64,000 bases of DNA from Cryptomeria japonica. Its lineage: Eukaryota > Streptophyta > Pinopsida > Cupressales > Cupressaceae. The notes below the pieces were generated by a model. The model saw only the letters and a program-made list of their open reading frames with translations. It was not told the origin of the DNA and did no database searches. Position numbers and translations under genes: made by a program. This document shows, in pieces, positions 21,790 through 34,235 of this stretch (position 1 is the first letter of the stretch; every line of letters begins with the position of its first letter). The DNA is taken from positions 138,452,897 through 138,516,896 of the forward strand of contig NC_081407.1 in assembly GCF_030272615.1 (NCBI RefSeq). The letters are read 5' to 3'.

Positions 21790-23990
21790 TGTATCCTTAA
21801 TAACTTTATATGCTTTCATCAATTGCTCACCAAGAGTTGTAGCTTCAAGAAAATTACATGTTGGTAAAAAAACCTCATAGTCCTCCATTTGCTAGTGGAA
21901 TAGTCCATTCAAGGAACTTGTCTCATCTTCAGAGCAATATTCCAATTTGAGCACCCCTTCATCATTAGCATTTGTCATTTCTCGTCCTCCCTCCATCCCA
22001 AAATTTCCACCCTCGAAATTTGAGTTGGAGGATGTCAATTCTTCACTCACTACCTAGTTCCTTAAGTCAATGATGTGCTTCCTCCCATCACTCTCAATCG
22101 AGACTATGTTCCGCTTCCAATTATTATTTGCCTTGGTAGTAATCAACCATCCCCTCCCAAGGAGTGCGTCGTACGCCTTCTTCTGCAATGAGATGACTAT
22201 GAAGTCCAAGAAAAATTTGTGTCCCAATCATTACTTTTTATGCCATCAATGTTCCCAATGGCTTGATGACATGTTGGTTGACACTTACTAAATGGAAGGT
22301 TGCTAGCTAAAGTGTCAGCTTCCCCAAACATTTCCAAGTGTCCTTCACAATAAAAGTAACTCTCGAGCCCCCGTCGACGATGGTGTTTGTCAACTTTTGG
22401 CCCATTATTTTCATCCCAACGAAACTTGACTTCCTCCAAATGCTCATTGTCAACAACATTGGATCACTGACCTCATTCCCTTCGCGTGGTGCTTTCCCAG
22501 TCAATTCTTCCTCTTGTTGCTTACATTGTTTCCGGATGATTGTGTCGTCGCTAACTGTGTTGGCAATTGCCATTCTCAATTGTGGCATATTTAAAGGTCT
22601 GCCACCTTGATGGGTATGGTTGTCTATAGCACCTACTAAAGTATGTTCTTCTCTGACTACTGTAAAGACATACTTACAATTCCATTGGAAGCAATTTGTT
22701 CCTTCACCAAAACTTGTTCTACTTTTTCTCTAGCTTCTCAGATTTGTTCCTTCTCCATACAAGGGTCTGAGTACATTGCCTTCTTCATCTATGCTCTCGT
22801 TATTGCCAGAACTACTTCATCTTGTTCTGCCACGTCCAACATATTAATACCCTTTTTCTTCGGTAGTCGATGTCTTCATGATTCCCCGATCCACACCGGT
22901 TGCACAATAATTGCATGCTATGTTTCTTATTCTAGCAGTCTCTCGCAAAGTATCCCCATTCACTCCATTGTCAGCACTGCATGATAGAACATCCTCAAGA
23001 GTCCTACTATATTTGATTTCGCCCTAGTTGATTTCCATAACCGCCTAGTTATACATTATGTGTTTTCGATGGGTAGACTCTCCCTGTGTGAAGAGTACTT
23101 GTGTGCTTCTAGTCTACAAATTATTTGGACAATCCTTTACTGAATAACCCATCACCTGGCAAATATCACAAAACATATTTTTCGGACAATTACCTTTCGT
23201 GTGCCCCTCAATTTCACACTCAGTACACCATAGTTCATTACGTTCTTTATTGGTTCCTTTCTTGACCTTCAATTCTTTCATCATTCTCAACATATCTTAT
23301 CAAGGGCCTGTACAGTTTTGGATTCTTCATCACTACTACCTCCGGTGCTCCCATCATCGTCGGTCTTCCTCTTCCCTCGGGAGGATGTTTTGTTTTCACT
23401 CTCAATGTCCATTGCCCGATTGTAAGCATCGACATATGAGGACAAAGGCACTACTTTCATATTCTTGCGCAACGAAGGGATCAATCCCTCAGTGAGCCAC
23501 CTCTTCTTCAACCTGTCATCTGTCGGTTCTCCATCTTGTTCAGCAATTCTTTGAGCCTACGATTGTATGCTCGCACGTTCTCGTTCTTCCCTTGTCTAGT
23601 GTAATTTATGCAACAATTTCATTGTCGTCTTTCAGCAGTTTAAACTCTTCCTAAAATGCCTTCTTCAATTTGTTCCACGATGCTTTGTATTGAGCTGCTC
23701 AGTTTGTATACTAGTCAATGGCAATTCCCCATAGGGTGGTGGGGAATACCTTCAGCCAATAATCCCAGTCGTCCTAGCCATTCGCCTCCCAAGTTGTTAT
23801 GCAAGTCTTGCAATGGCGTACAAGATCCTATGATCCATCCCTTGTAAATTTAGGGAGTTTCTGCTTCTCCTAGGTGTTCATCATTGTTTTCACTCGGAAG
23901 GTACCGTGTGTATTCAACAAGATTGGACCATCTCGCTCTCGACCGCGTTCTTGTGCCTCTCTTGTACTTTTAGCCACTATAATATCCCAT
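21790..23990 (-). pseudogene. Ty3/gypsy gag-protease relic
   Basis: Read on the minus strand, a decayed gag contains WNKLKKAF and YNRRLKELLNKM. It also has a basic/acidic segment near 23340-23440 and two zinc knuckles at about 23160-23230. The first is intact CX2CX4HX4C (CTECEIEGHTKGNC). The second has Y in place of the His (CDICQVMGYSVKDC). The protease region follows with TIVDGGSRVTF near 22370 and YDALLGRGWLI near 22170. Stops and frameshifts are frequent. No polymerase follows. Confidence 0.8.
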
Positions 23991-25462
23991 GTTGTTATGT
24001 GACTGAAAGTGTAGGGAATATTGACAAACAATTGTCTGATAACCTGCTGTTCTAGTTATCCGTCTGTTTGACCTGCGTGCTATGCAGTCTGGACATCTAG
24101 TATAACTTGCATGTTATTCAGTTTTTACTTGGCATGTGATTGATGAAAAACTTCAGACTTCTTTAAGAGTATTGACCTGTAATATTCCTTGCTAATATAG
24201 GTGTGAAAATGATGGAATCCAACTCAAGGAATATTGTCAAACATTTCACATACAAACACTCAGTTGCTGGTCTGAGTTTTAGTCTCATATAATATTGTTT
24301 TAGTAACTACACAACATCAAAATTGACTGCAAATGATCGCTGCAATGTCTAGGCTTGAAGTATAATGCATGAATAACATCTATTTAATCCCTCTAATGCA
24401 TATACATGACTTCTATAGGAGAAATACGCATCTACAGCCAAAAGTCATATTTACAAACATTTGATATGCAAACAGCTAACAAGAAGAACGTAGATATAAG
24501 ATCATGTAGAGAGCTGCAGTTCAATCCCCTGTATTCTATGCAATCATCACTTACAAATGAACAAGTAGATGCTTGGATCCTTGTTTAATATTCAATGATA
24601 TGTTTCAGATTAATGGCACTACATCAGCAACTTATATATATGATCAGTGCATTACTAATCCATAAGAACCTGATCAGAGATGACACCCTATACTGGACAT
24701 GAAGAAGCAAGCAAAATCCACTGAAAGAAGACCTCTTTGATGCCCAATCAACCCCTTCACAAAGTCGCCCCTGTTTCAGATGTGCTTCAGACTTAGAAAA
24801 AAATTGGCAGCCTCTATGAACCCTCTCAAACACCAAAAATGATCGCTAACCTTTCCCAAGGTGAGCGCTCCAATTAGGATATGAAATCGCTCCCCCAAAC
24901 TGCTCAAACAAGTGAAGTAGTGGGTCTCCCTTAGCTGGGTTTGTGGTCTGAAAACGTCTGAGATAAGAATTCAAAATAAGAAGAATGCCAATAGCTCTTA
25001 TCAGCAGTATTGGTGAAGATTCGAATATCAAAAAAAATATCTTCATTAACCCCCACTCGAACTCAAGCACAACTTGGCCCTTGGCCACCTATGCAAACAC
25101 AAATGAGATGACTGAAGTATCACCTCCACAAATGCAACCCTTCAAGAGATCATTCACTCCCTTAGTTATGCTATCAATGGGAGTTTTTGTTCCCAAAGAC
25201 AAAGATATGCAGAAACCCCTTGGCTCCACAAAACTCAATCAATACCAAAATCAATTCCAGGCCGCCTTGAAGCTCAACTAGATCTCCCTTTATACTTTTT
25301 TTCAGTCCATCTCTAGAAGCTTCTAGAAATAATATTAAAATACTATTATTTCACTTAAGTGACTTTATGATATAATATTTAATTAAGTCACTTTATTAAA
25401 TTAATTAAATATAAAGTCATCTTTTAATTTTAATTTATTTGATAACTTTATGAATAATTAAC
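23991..25462. other. Unassigned intronic DNA
   Basis: No coding sequence is supported. The 24600-25300 part has the look of an LTR or leader but no edges, PBS or duplication were found. Confidence 0.3.
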
Positions 25463-26826
25463 TGTAGGGGACGAAATTTGTAACCTACAAGATGATGAAT
25501 CTAGGAGGACAAACCAATTTGCCGCTACCTCACTCGAACTGGTGCTAAGGTGAGACAAGGGATAAAAAAGCTAATAGACTGCGGACGAGACTCCCAGACG
25601 ATTCTGTTGAGTATCTATCCTCGAGACAAATGTGTGCAGATTTGGGATACCAGAGCAGATCTGGGAAACCAGCGCGGATGTGGACAACAGCGCAGCGCAC
25701 TGTCGTCCAGTATGGACAGAACACAGAAATCGTACAAGGGTAGCAAATACAATTATAATATTAAATGAACAAGGAAAAACAATAAGATAAACTAATAATG
25801 TAAAATGAGAATATTAGAATGACTTAGAGAAAAGGGAAAAGAAGGAAGCTCACAACCAGTCCACGAATGAAACATCTCGTTAAATGACCTCCTTCTTATG
25901 ATTATAAGCTTGCACACAAGCAAGAAGGAAAATGTTGGGGGTTGTGTTTTGGAGTCTACCTCAGTCAAACCCCCGTTTTGGTGTTTCCAACTCCACAGGC
26001 AACCTAGATAGATAGATAGAATAAAAGATAAATGCAAGAGAAGATAAATGATAGAAGAGGGATGTGATAAAACCCAAGATGCTCAAAGATAAGATAAATA
26101 GAGTGATGGAAAGATATTACCAACAAGGCTTGAGAAAGCCAAGAGAGTTGCAAGAGATTATTGTGAGAGCTTGAGAGTGTTGTAGCAAAATAGAGACTGT
26201 TGTAGAAAGCGAGAGATAGCCGGAGAAAGTTGTGAGAGCCCAAATGATAAGAGAGATTGTATGGAGGAACTAGAGAGCTTGAATGAAGAGAGAGAATAGA
26301 TTTAAAAGAGAGAAGAGGAGGGAACAAAGGGTTGGCGAGCCGTTTGAAAGTTTCGGAGTCGTTTCCACCGACATATGCAAGTGACAAGTGGAAAGGCGCA
26401 CTTAGAACCGACATTCGAACGTTAAGATGTCGCAGGACTAATGCATAGCGCGCTAACGTCCGCGCGGCACGCTAGTGTCCAGACAAATCACACTCAGAAA
26501 CGACAAGAGACAAGGGAGACACGCGGCTAACAAGACACAAAAGATGAAGGGTAGTTGCTGAAAGGTGTATTGAGCATCCTGAGAGGGAAAAGGCTAATGC
26601 AAGGGCTAAAGTGAGCAAACTCGAGTGCTAGGGGAATGGACACCAAAGTGGTTACAAAAGATGTAGGTTAAATTACAAAGGAGTGTGCAATTTTCGACAC
26701 TACATTAACTTAATACTATTAATTAGAATAATTAATTAAGCTATCCCTTAAGAAATATCAATAATTTGGATAGCTTAACTAATTAAATTAATTAATTATT
26801 TTTCCTCCAAAAATGGGGACATTACA
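25463..26826 (-). mobile_element. LTR-like block with TGTAATGTCCCC-type ends
   Basis: On the minus strand it would run TGTAATGTCCCC ... CGTCCCCTACA (1364 bp). These are the same terminal words as in the other LTRs of this window. The flanks do not show a matching 5-bp duplication, so the left edge is uncertain. It seems to interrupt the leader of the element whose LTR is at 27453-27801. Confidence 0.45.
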
Positions 26827-27436
26827 GCCACGTCCACCGTCTACGTCTTCTACAACTTGGTCACCTTCTTTGTTTCTATACTCTCTCCTCCCTGAAGTCT
26901 TTGACTCAGGCCCCCTTATTCTCAGTTCTTCGACGAGGAACAAGCTCCCAATACAACGCAAATTGGTTTCTCACCAGCTTACTACCTTGTGTGCTAGACC
27001 TAGGTGGACTATTTCGATGGCTACATTTTGATGCTTTCCCTACACTCTCGTCCACACGCGTGCCCTCTACATGTCCACCTCCAATGTACCCAACACTCCA
27101 GGTACCTCCAAGCTCTGACTCTTTCCCTGTGCTCCCTCCGGCCGAGAGTCAACAGTTCAGAACCTCCAAATCTCGGTTCCCTTGAGATAAATAGACAGCA
27201 AAATTTGTCTAGGAGTTTAGGATTTCTCTCTTCGTACTCCTCATCCAATGTTGACTATACATACAAATGGTCTGGATTTTCTTCGAATGCTTCTCATAAT
27301 CTTCTTCTTCGTTCTCTTTGTTCTACAATCATTGAAGATCACCTAATCGCTTGGGATTGACCACCCTATGGCCCCTTCTCACCTTTATTGGGGTCTAAGT
27401 GCATGAATCACTCAGGACTAACCCGATTTCTTTTAA
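26827..27436 (-). mobile_element. 5' leader region of the tRNA-Asp-primed LTR element
   Basis: It lies directly downstream (minus strand) of the PBS. There is an open frame at 27021-27248 (starting MDEEYEERNPKLL) of unknown meaning. It may be the start of the same element as the gag relic at 21790-23990, separated by later insertions. That link is inferred from order and strand only. Confidence 0.4.
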
Positions 27437-27449
27437 GGCAACGGCGCCA
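27437..27449 (-). other. Primer-binding site, tRNA-Asp type
   Basis: On the minus strand TGGCGCCGTTGCC follows the LTR end (TAGTAAACA) after a short spacer. This word is the PBS of Athila-type and related plant elements. Confidence 0.8.
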
Positions 27450-27452
27450 AAA

Positions 27453-27801
27453 TGTTTACTACTATATCTGATAAATTAAGTACAAAAAATAATAATACAA
27501 ATGATAATGCATACCAGACACAATAGTAAAATATATCTTTATTCGCACATGAAATTATTACAAAGAAGAAGACCAAAGATGGTCGGCCAAGGATTACAAT
27601 TAATCCGACCATACCAAACTATCTTCCTTGGCAGTACAGAACATATTTAAAGGACCTGACGATTGCCAAGAGGAACACAACCGTCAACCAACTGACACAT
27701 TAACAACCCAAGAGTGGCAACCCACTTAATACAAACAATTAATACATAGGCGGATAACAAATATTATCAAACATAACAATAGGAACTCTATGCCGACAGC
27801 A
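27453..27801 (-). mobile_element. 5' LTR (349 bp) of a tRNA-Asp-primed retrotransposon
   Basis: On the minus strand it starts TGCTGTCGGCAT and ends AGTAGTAAACA, with GAATAAAGATA near the 3' end. It is the inverted partner of 3034-3360. The upstream flank (27802 onward) is unrelated. Confidence 0.75.
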
Positions 27802-27915
27802 CTAAATTCATTCACGTAGATCGCGAGTGTCTCCTTAAAAGTAATCAGTAATAAAATAAAATATTGAATAAGTAAAAAACATTAATTATAAAAAATTCAG
27901 CATTAAGGGCATTCA

Positions 27916-28290
27916 GCATTAAGGGCCCACAAAATTCAGCTCTAATACCAGTTTCTCAGACCCTATAGGCTAAAATACATGACAATATTCAATAAATGAT
28001 GTGCAGACGAAGATCCATAAATTGAAATTAGGCACTGATATTGCTTATTGTGCCTGTTTCAGTAGTGATGTTTTCATACTGCTCTAAGCTATATTATTAA
28101 CTTAACTCAAAGCATTAAGTGTGCACAAAATTTCAGCTCTAGTACCACTTTCTCAAACACTAGGCTATAATACATGACAACAGTCAATAAATGATATGCA
28201 GGCGAAGATCCATAAATTGGAATGAAGCACTAATATTGGTTATTATGCCGGTTTCAGTAGTGATGTTTTTATACTGCTATAGGTTATTAA
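27916..28290. repeat. 196-bp tandem duplication
   Basis: Copies start at 27916 and 28112 (GCATTAAG(G/T)G). Both carry CAGCTCTA(A/G)TACCA, the complement of a PBS-like TGGTA(T/C)TAGAGCTG, then AATACATGACAA, GAAGATCCATAAATTG and TTTCAGTAGTGATGTTTT. Confidence 0.8.
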
Positions 28291-28781
28291 TTTATTATTA
28301 ATTATCAAAGTGACTAGGAAACTATATATTTAGGCATATTGTGAATTTGATATGAAATACAGCTTGTGCTATAATCTGCTTAGAATCGCAGGACAATTTA
28401 TGGCCAGAATTTTTCCAAAGTATCCTTGGATGACACAATGTGTGTTTAATAGAAAACCTACATGAGCTTGTGTGAATGGTTACATTGGAATGATGATTTT
28501 TATCTTTTCCTTCAGTTTATCTATGGTATCCTTCCCTTGGATATTGAATTTGTATTATGCTCTCCCTGAATATGAATAAACAGTTCATTGTATCCACTTT
28601 CAAAATATTAAACATCACTATCATGCATTAATCAAACGCCTAAATTATGCTAATGAATTGAAGATGCAAACAATCAAAGTTATGTTTCTTATAATTTTAA
28701 GGGCAAAAAAAAAAAACCCTAGGCCTACTAAACTAGCATAAAGATACAAAGAAAGAAACCACAGCCCATGAAACTACAAAC

Positions 28782-28903
28782 CTTCGAAGAGAACTTTTAG
28801 CATCCGGAACAGCAACATCCGAATATTCATCCAAAGCAGTTTTAACCACTGAGGGATCCTCTGTAACCAGCAATCCCATCCGCTCTTCAATCAATTCAAT
28901 CCT
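28782..28903 (-). CDS. CHY1: 3-hydroxyisobutyryl-CoA hydrolase (CHY1-like), exon for the helical linker
   Basis: This 122-base exon gives 40 codons plus two bases. It carries IELIEERMGLLVTEDPSVV, the typical linker of CHY1-like hydrolases after the GLATHF segment. The acceptor is ATCAACAG and the donor GTTTGT, both on the minus strand. The trailing AG joins with the first A of the exon at 666-726 to make an arginine codon, so the phase is kept across an intron of about 28 kb. The intron upstream in the gene (28904-52229) is about 23 kb. No stop or frameshift is present, unlike all neighbouring transposon genes, which argues for a gene under selection. Confidence 0.9.
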
Positions 28904-29198
28904 CTGTTGATTTCAAATGATTTAGGTTTTCTATGTTTAAAGATTTAGAACTACTAGATATTAAAATCAATTTATAACAAGCAAAATTTAATGACCCATA
29001 ACTGTAGTTAACATTATAATATATTATTCCCCATTAAAGGATTAAGAGAGGCTAACACAGTAGATCAAAAAGGTAATCAGAAAGAAACTAATCTAAATAG
29101 GAGGATTGGGAGCCCCCCTTAAGAGAATTTTGTGAAATTAAAGTTTGATGAAACATACCACGGCAATCCAGAGAATGCAGGGTTAGCTTTGTTATAAG

Positions 29199-29527
29199 AA
29201 AATCTAAATGTGATTTTGTCTATAGAGGATCCCTCTTATCTGGTGTCAAATCCAACAATGAGGCAAACTTGGAAATTCTAGTAGCAGGAATCGCCGCAGC
29301 CTCTTCAAAAGGGGTAGAAGATTTTATTATAGAAGGTGATTCTATATTGTTATAAAACAATTATTGAAATGAATTTGCCTGAATTGGAGGTTAGGCACTA
29401 TGCAGAAACCGCCTTTGCTATTGGGTCTAATTCCTTTTATCTTAAATATCAATATTGTAGAAGGAACACATATTTTGTTGCAGATTTCCTAGTTAATATT
29501 GTTAGACAGATTAAAAGCCCATCATGA
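29199..29527 (+). pseudogene. RNase H-like domain relic of a LINE-type element
   Basis: The frame reads GVKSNNEANLEILVAGIAA and DFIIEGDSILL, as in the RNase H domain of plant LINE-associated proteins. In another frame, YQYCRRNTYFVADFL matches its end. Several frameshifts and stops are present, and the rest of the element is missing. Confidence 0.65.
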
Positions 29528-31340
29528 AGCTGGCCACACTTCAAGGGATCGACCAAGAAACAAACCAACCACAATCAAATATGAGCAAGAATGAACAATG
29601 GAGATCAAAATGAAATTAGATGAAATTGATATGATACAATGTACAAATGAGCCTTGTTCATATAGGCAAAAGATGATGAGGTAATTACAACTACCCTCGA
29701 TACAAAATTAAATGCATGATGCATTATGAAACTAATATTAACTAATGAGACATAGCCTCATATCTTCTAGAATGCCACCTAGGATAACTAACTGATCCTA
29801 TGAATAATATTAAATGACAAGTTAAGTAACTTTATCATAACTAAATTATGCCAACTAAGCCTAAGTAAAATTTAGCGTGTGAATGATATTTAATGACAAC
29901 TAACTGTCACATATGCCTAAGTGGAACTTAAGCCTACACCAACAAATATGGGGGTTGACCATGACCCCATTACAACATTGTATGGTCATCTTCCCACTTC
30001 TTGGGAAAGGATAGAACTCTTTCTAAGATTTAAACTCCCTAAAGTAGGTTAAATTCTGTTCCTATGGGTATAAGTTAAGAAATCAGATACAGGTATGGGT
30101 CTGTGGGTACAGTATGCCAATACAACAGAATTTTTTATAGGGGTTCAGTATGTTTGAGTACATTCAAAAAAAATATAAAAATCATAAATATATACATATT
30201 TGTATCCTAAAAACAAGAATTAAAAAAAATTATGTAATTATAATATCAATTATTTGAATTTCATAAACAATATAATAAATTAATATTATAATAAATGTAA
30301 TATATATAAATTAAACAATTATATATTATATAATATTAATATTAATATGTAGCAATTTGAAATAACAATACAATCATAATAATTAATTAATTATTAAACT
30401 ATAGATTATAAAATTAATCTATTGACAACATATAGAATAACTATTATTTTTGAACATTTGTATCTATTAATTATTAAATAATAAATATTAAACCATTGGT
30501 CTACTAGTTTATTTATTACCGTGCATATTTTATATTTAATATTCATTAAACATTATAAATTAAACTTTATATTGTTACGATCATATTAATAAATTAAAAT
30601 AATATAACCTAAAACTATTTAAAATATAATATAAAATTGTTCAATCAAGGATTCACACAAGAAGATCAAGTCAAGTGCTCTTGGGAAAGGGCCAATCCAC
30701 TAGGGAAAGGGATTTGCATGATGAACTAGGCATACAATGTATAATTTATAATATAATGTTTGATTCTTCACAATGAAGCACTCTTCGAAGGCATATGATC
30801 TATAATTTCTTGAAAAAGATTCACAGTCATGTTCTAATTTGGATACGAAAATTTTTCATCTAGTTCCCAATCTAGGCGAATATTGTGAAACAAAACACTC
30901 TTTAGAACAATAGATTAGGGTTTTTTATCATTCAAAAAAAGATAAAAATTATAAAAACAATGTTGAAATCGCATCGGGATATGTTTGGAAACACGACGTT
31001 GATACTTGATTTGTCAAGATTCGGCTAGAGACAAGTTGTGTATGTTTCTACCTCCAAAACTAGAAATGCTAGCCGATTCCACGAGGAGTTTAGGACGTAC
31101 TATACACGGAACAGACATGCAAACTGGACGATTCAGCAACCTAGCTATGGGCCTCATGGTCCCATTTGCATTCAAGAGTAGTTGTATTCATTTCAGCAAA
31201 AGGTTGAATTGCTTTAAGATTTGAAGTCAATTGGAAATGTACGTGTGAGACTAGCATAGCATTTGTTTGGCATGTGTGGTGCCATTATTTGATGCCCTCA
31301 ACAGAGCTCAATATTGGTGCAATGTTGTGTGTTTTGATAG
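29528..31340. other. AT-rich unassigned intronic DNA
   Basis: Positions 30170-30640 are almost pure A and T without clear period. Nothing coding is supported; the frame at 31006-31224 is not recognised. Confidence 0.4.
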
Positions 31341-31349
31341 GATGTTTTA

Positions 31350-32324
31350 GAAGTGCACATTGTGATTTTTCTTCTTTCGTGTCTTCCTCAAGTGATGGCT
31401 CATGGCCTCCTCTTTGTATGCTATCCATAATGGTCCAAACGGCGATCCCTTCATCGACCTCTACGATTACATCACTCAGTTTTCTGCCATGGGGGATGTT
31501 CTCATCATTGGGGACTTCAATGCTCGTACTCAAATTGCTCAAACTCCCAGACATAACCGGGTCGTTGCCTCCTAGTGCATCGACGATTTAGACCCCACCT
31601 CTTTGGGGCTTCTCCGCTCCTTGGAGAACTCTTCAAGTCATTTTACTAAGCATGGCCAGCACCTCATCTAGCTTTGTGAGTCTCTGGACCTGGTGATCTG
31701 TAATGGGTTGGCCTGCTTTCCAGGCTCACTCCTACACTTGCAGACCTCATGGTGGTGGTACTAGTGTCGTTGATTACGCTCTCTCCAGTCATTTGTTCAT
31801 CTCTTCCATTCACCACTCTCCATTGTCCCCATCCCCCTTGCCGACCATTCTCTCCTTAGCCTCTCCATTCTTTGTGCCCCATCCCCCCCCCCACCCCACC
31901 TTTACTCTGCCCGTCCCCCCTCCCCGGCTCCATACCTCTTTCATCTTCGATAAGGGTGACCCTGATCTCTTTGTCCACCACCTCAAACTTCTTCCCCTAA
32001 ACTCCCTCTTCTTCCCTCTTGAGTGTGTCACCACCAAGTTTTCTTGTTTTTTAGCTGTTATTTGGGAAGACACATTGTTGTCCTTTCCTCATCTCAATAC
32101 CTCTGTTGGCCTCCCTTCCAAAGTGCAACATTCTTGCCCTATGAACCGATGGTACGACAATGAATGTAAGGCCCTCCACCAGCTTCTCCGCTCTGCTTTC
32201 ACCCATCACCATCCCTTGTTTAGCTGGCTTAAAACCTCCTACCACTGCCTTCTTCGTCACAAGAATAGACTATTCATCTCTCAGCATAGTAGCATCCTTT
32301 GAAATTCCCTCTTTGGCTCCCCCA
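31350..32324 (+). pseudogene. LINE ORF2 fragment: endonuclease to start of linker
   Basis: The frame reads LYAIHNGPNGDPFIDLYDY and IIGDFNART (31504-31530), the conserved endonuclease motif of the exonuclease-endonuclease-phosphatase fold. Several stops and frameshifts follow. The stretch at 32140-32310 (WYDNECKALHQLL, LLRHKNRLFISQ) is the linker before the reverse transcriptase. The fragment stops at about 32324, where the copia sequence begins, and no polymerase domain follows. Confidence 0.75.
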
Positions 32325-32450
32325 AAACTGAGATCAGGTCTAGTAGCAGTAAGATAGATGAGACTGCCCACTAGTTGCCTAAATTGTGTTTCATCTATAG
32401 GAGGAGAATCAAACTTGGCTGACAAATTCAAGCCATTCTCCATAGGTGTG
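32325..32450 (-). pseudogene. Ty1/copia reverse transcriptase, 3' piece left of the nested gypsy element
   Basis: On the minus strand the frame includes DETQFRQLVGSLIYLTATRP, a hallmark of the C-terminal end of copia reverse transcriptase. It continues, in frame, from 40683-40830 once the gypsy element and one GTGTG copy are taken out. It ends abruptly at about 32324 against LINE sequence, so RNase H and the 3' LTR are lost. Confidence 0.88.
32446..32450. repeat. Target-site duplication GTGTG (left)
   Basis: It is identical to 40683-40687 on the other side of the gypsy element. Confidence 0.9.
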
Positions 32451-34221
32451 TGATAGGGAGGCTACCTAGTTTGCTATCAATTAGAATTCTTGATGGTTTG
32501 CTTCTATCCCTTCCCGGGTTCCAAGTCTACCCCTCTAGACTTCTAAGTGCTTCCCTACCAATATTCGCTCACCACACTCGATACAAGCTCATAAAGAAGC
32601 TTGTTCTCCATGCTCCTAGACTCTGTCACTATGTTTGTAGAGGTGTAGGACTACCCTTGCTTACTCACAGTCTGTAAAGTCATCGTCCTGTCTGATTTTG
32701 CAATCAGACTTCTACACCAGTCCTCCACTGCACTTACTCCTTTACGGTCACTGAAACCTAGCTGGACTTCTTCCAAGCTCGCCTAGGCTCAGTATGCAGA
32801 AATGGCGATTGCCATTTCCTGGTTTCCTCCTACTGCTACTCTACTCTTACTATACATTTTCGGCTCTTCCTGAAGAACTCCAATGGTCGTGTGGATCCCA
32901 CGGTGGAGGTTCAAGACAGAGCCATATTTACATTGTGAATTCAAAACAAAGAAACGAACAACAAAAAGGAAACTTTAATTACAAAACTGTAATGAAACTT
33001 AACAAAAACAATACAGTACAACACTCAGCGATAGAAAACCAGAAAACAAACTTGTATGTATTTCTCGTGTTTCCTATATAATCCAACCAATCCAACGCCT
33101 TACAATTAGTCTTTTATAGCTCATCCATCCGTCGTGGAACACAGATGGTTACAAACTGGAGAAAACAGTTTCATAACAGGTCATCGGCGTAGCCTCAGAA
33201 CCTGGCTTCCAATGCCCGTTGGTGACTTGCTAAGTTCGCACTTTTCCATCGGGTGATCGGGGTAACCAAAACACACCTTCGCCGATGGCCAATAACCATG
33301 TCCACCACTCACACTTTTCCATCGGGCGTCGGGATAGCAAAAAATCCCTTCGTCTGATGGCCGATGCTTTCCTCTGCTTCCTGAGCATTTCCATCGAGTC
33401 ATCGGCAAGACAACCAAACAGCTATCCCGCTCGTCCGATCTTGCTGATCTCTCTTTTCATGCTCCGCCACGTGGCACTCCCTGATTGGCTCCGGGGTCCC
33501 TGCTCTGCCACCTTAGCACGGCCTCACTAACCACCTAGAATGAAGCTCTTCTTTGTCGCTGGGTCCCACCATGGTCGCCAAGTCACGGGGAATAAACTTC
33601 ATGCATCTCGCCATAGCGATATAGCGACAATCATGCGATCATCCCAGACTTGCTCACTCGTTAACTTGCCTGAGCTTCTCTCTTGTCGGGCCCCACCTTG
33701 GTCGCTAAAAGTCGCGGGAGATAAACTTCGTGCATCTTGCCCTAGCGGTATAGCGATAATCGTCTGATCATCCCAGACTCGCTCACATGTTAACTAATCA
33801 CAAGAAGAAGGTTCCATCGAGTCATCGGGTAGCATTACATTGCGCTTTTCCGATAGCCGATGTCTCCACTGTCTACCTCCTCTGCTTGTGCTTTGTCATC
33901 GGATCGTCGAGGTAACATGAAACTACTCCCACCGATACCCAATAACAACTTCTCCAAACACCAACGACTTATCGAGTCATAGGAGTAAGTGTGAACCACT
34001 CCTGCCGATACCCGATACATCTAATCCAACTCTGGCGACCTCATCGGGGTAAGACTTGCCGATCGGGGTAGGTCTTGCCGATAAGGAAAATTTCAAAAAC
34101 TGCAACTAAACGACCAAACAAATGGACTAGAGCCAGTCCTTATGTATTTACAAGACCACTGGAAGGTCTCACAAGCCAAAACTTGTTAAGGGCATTTCAA
34201 CCCTTAGGTGCTCCTGCACCA
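32451..34221 (-). repeat. 3' LTR of the nested gypsy element (1771 bp)
   Basis: On the minus strand it runs TGGTGCAGGAGCACC ... GCCTCCCTATCA. It holds many ATCGG/CCGAT words and a 127-bp internal duplication (33561-33687 and 33688-33790). In the first 280 bases compared by eye with 38917 onward there are about 16 differences, nearly all transitions. Confidence 0.93.
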
Positions 34222-34235
34222 TACTCCCTCCAAAA
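34222..34235 (-). other. Polypurine tract of the nested gypsy element
   Basis: On the minus strand TTTTGGAGGGAGTA stands directly before the LTR start TGGTGCAGG. Confidence 0.8.

Larger units (their letters stand above)
727..28781 (-). other. Giant intron (about 28 kb) of the CHY1-like gene
   Basis: The limits are set by the donor of exon 28782-28903 and the acceptor of exon 666-726, whose phases are complementary (2+1). The intron consists almost entirely of transposon sequence, listed separately. Correct splicing of this intron is inferred, not shown. Confidence 0.8.

Noticed and set aside
31810-32260. Minus-strand frames over the LINE piece
   Set aside because: Antisense shadows of the LINE endonuclease-linker sequence.
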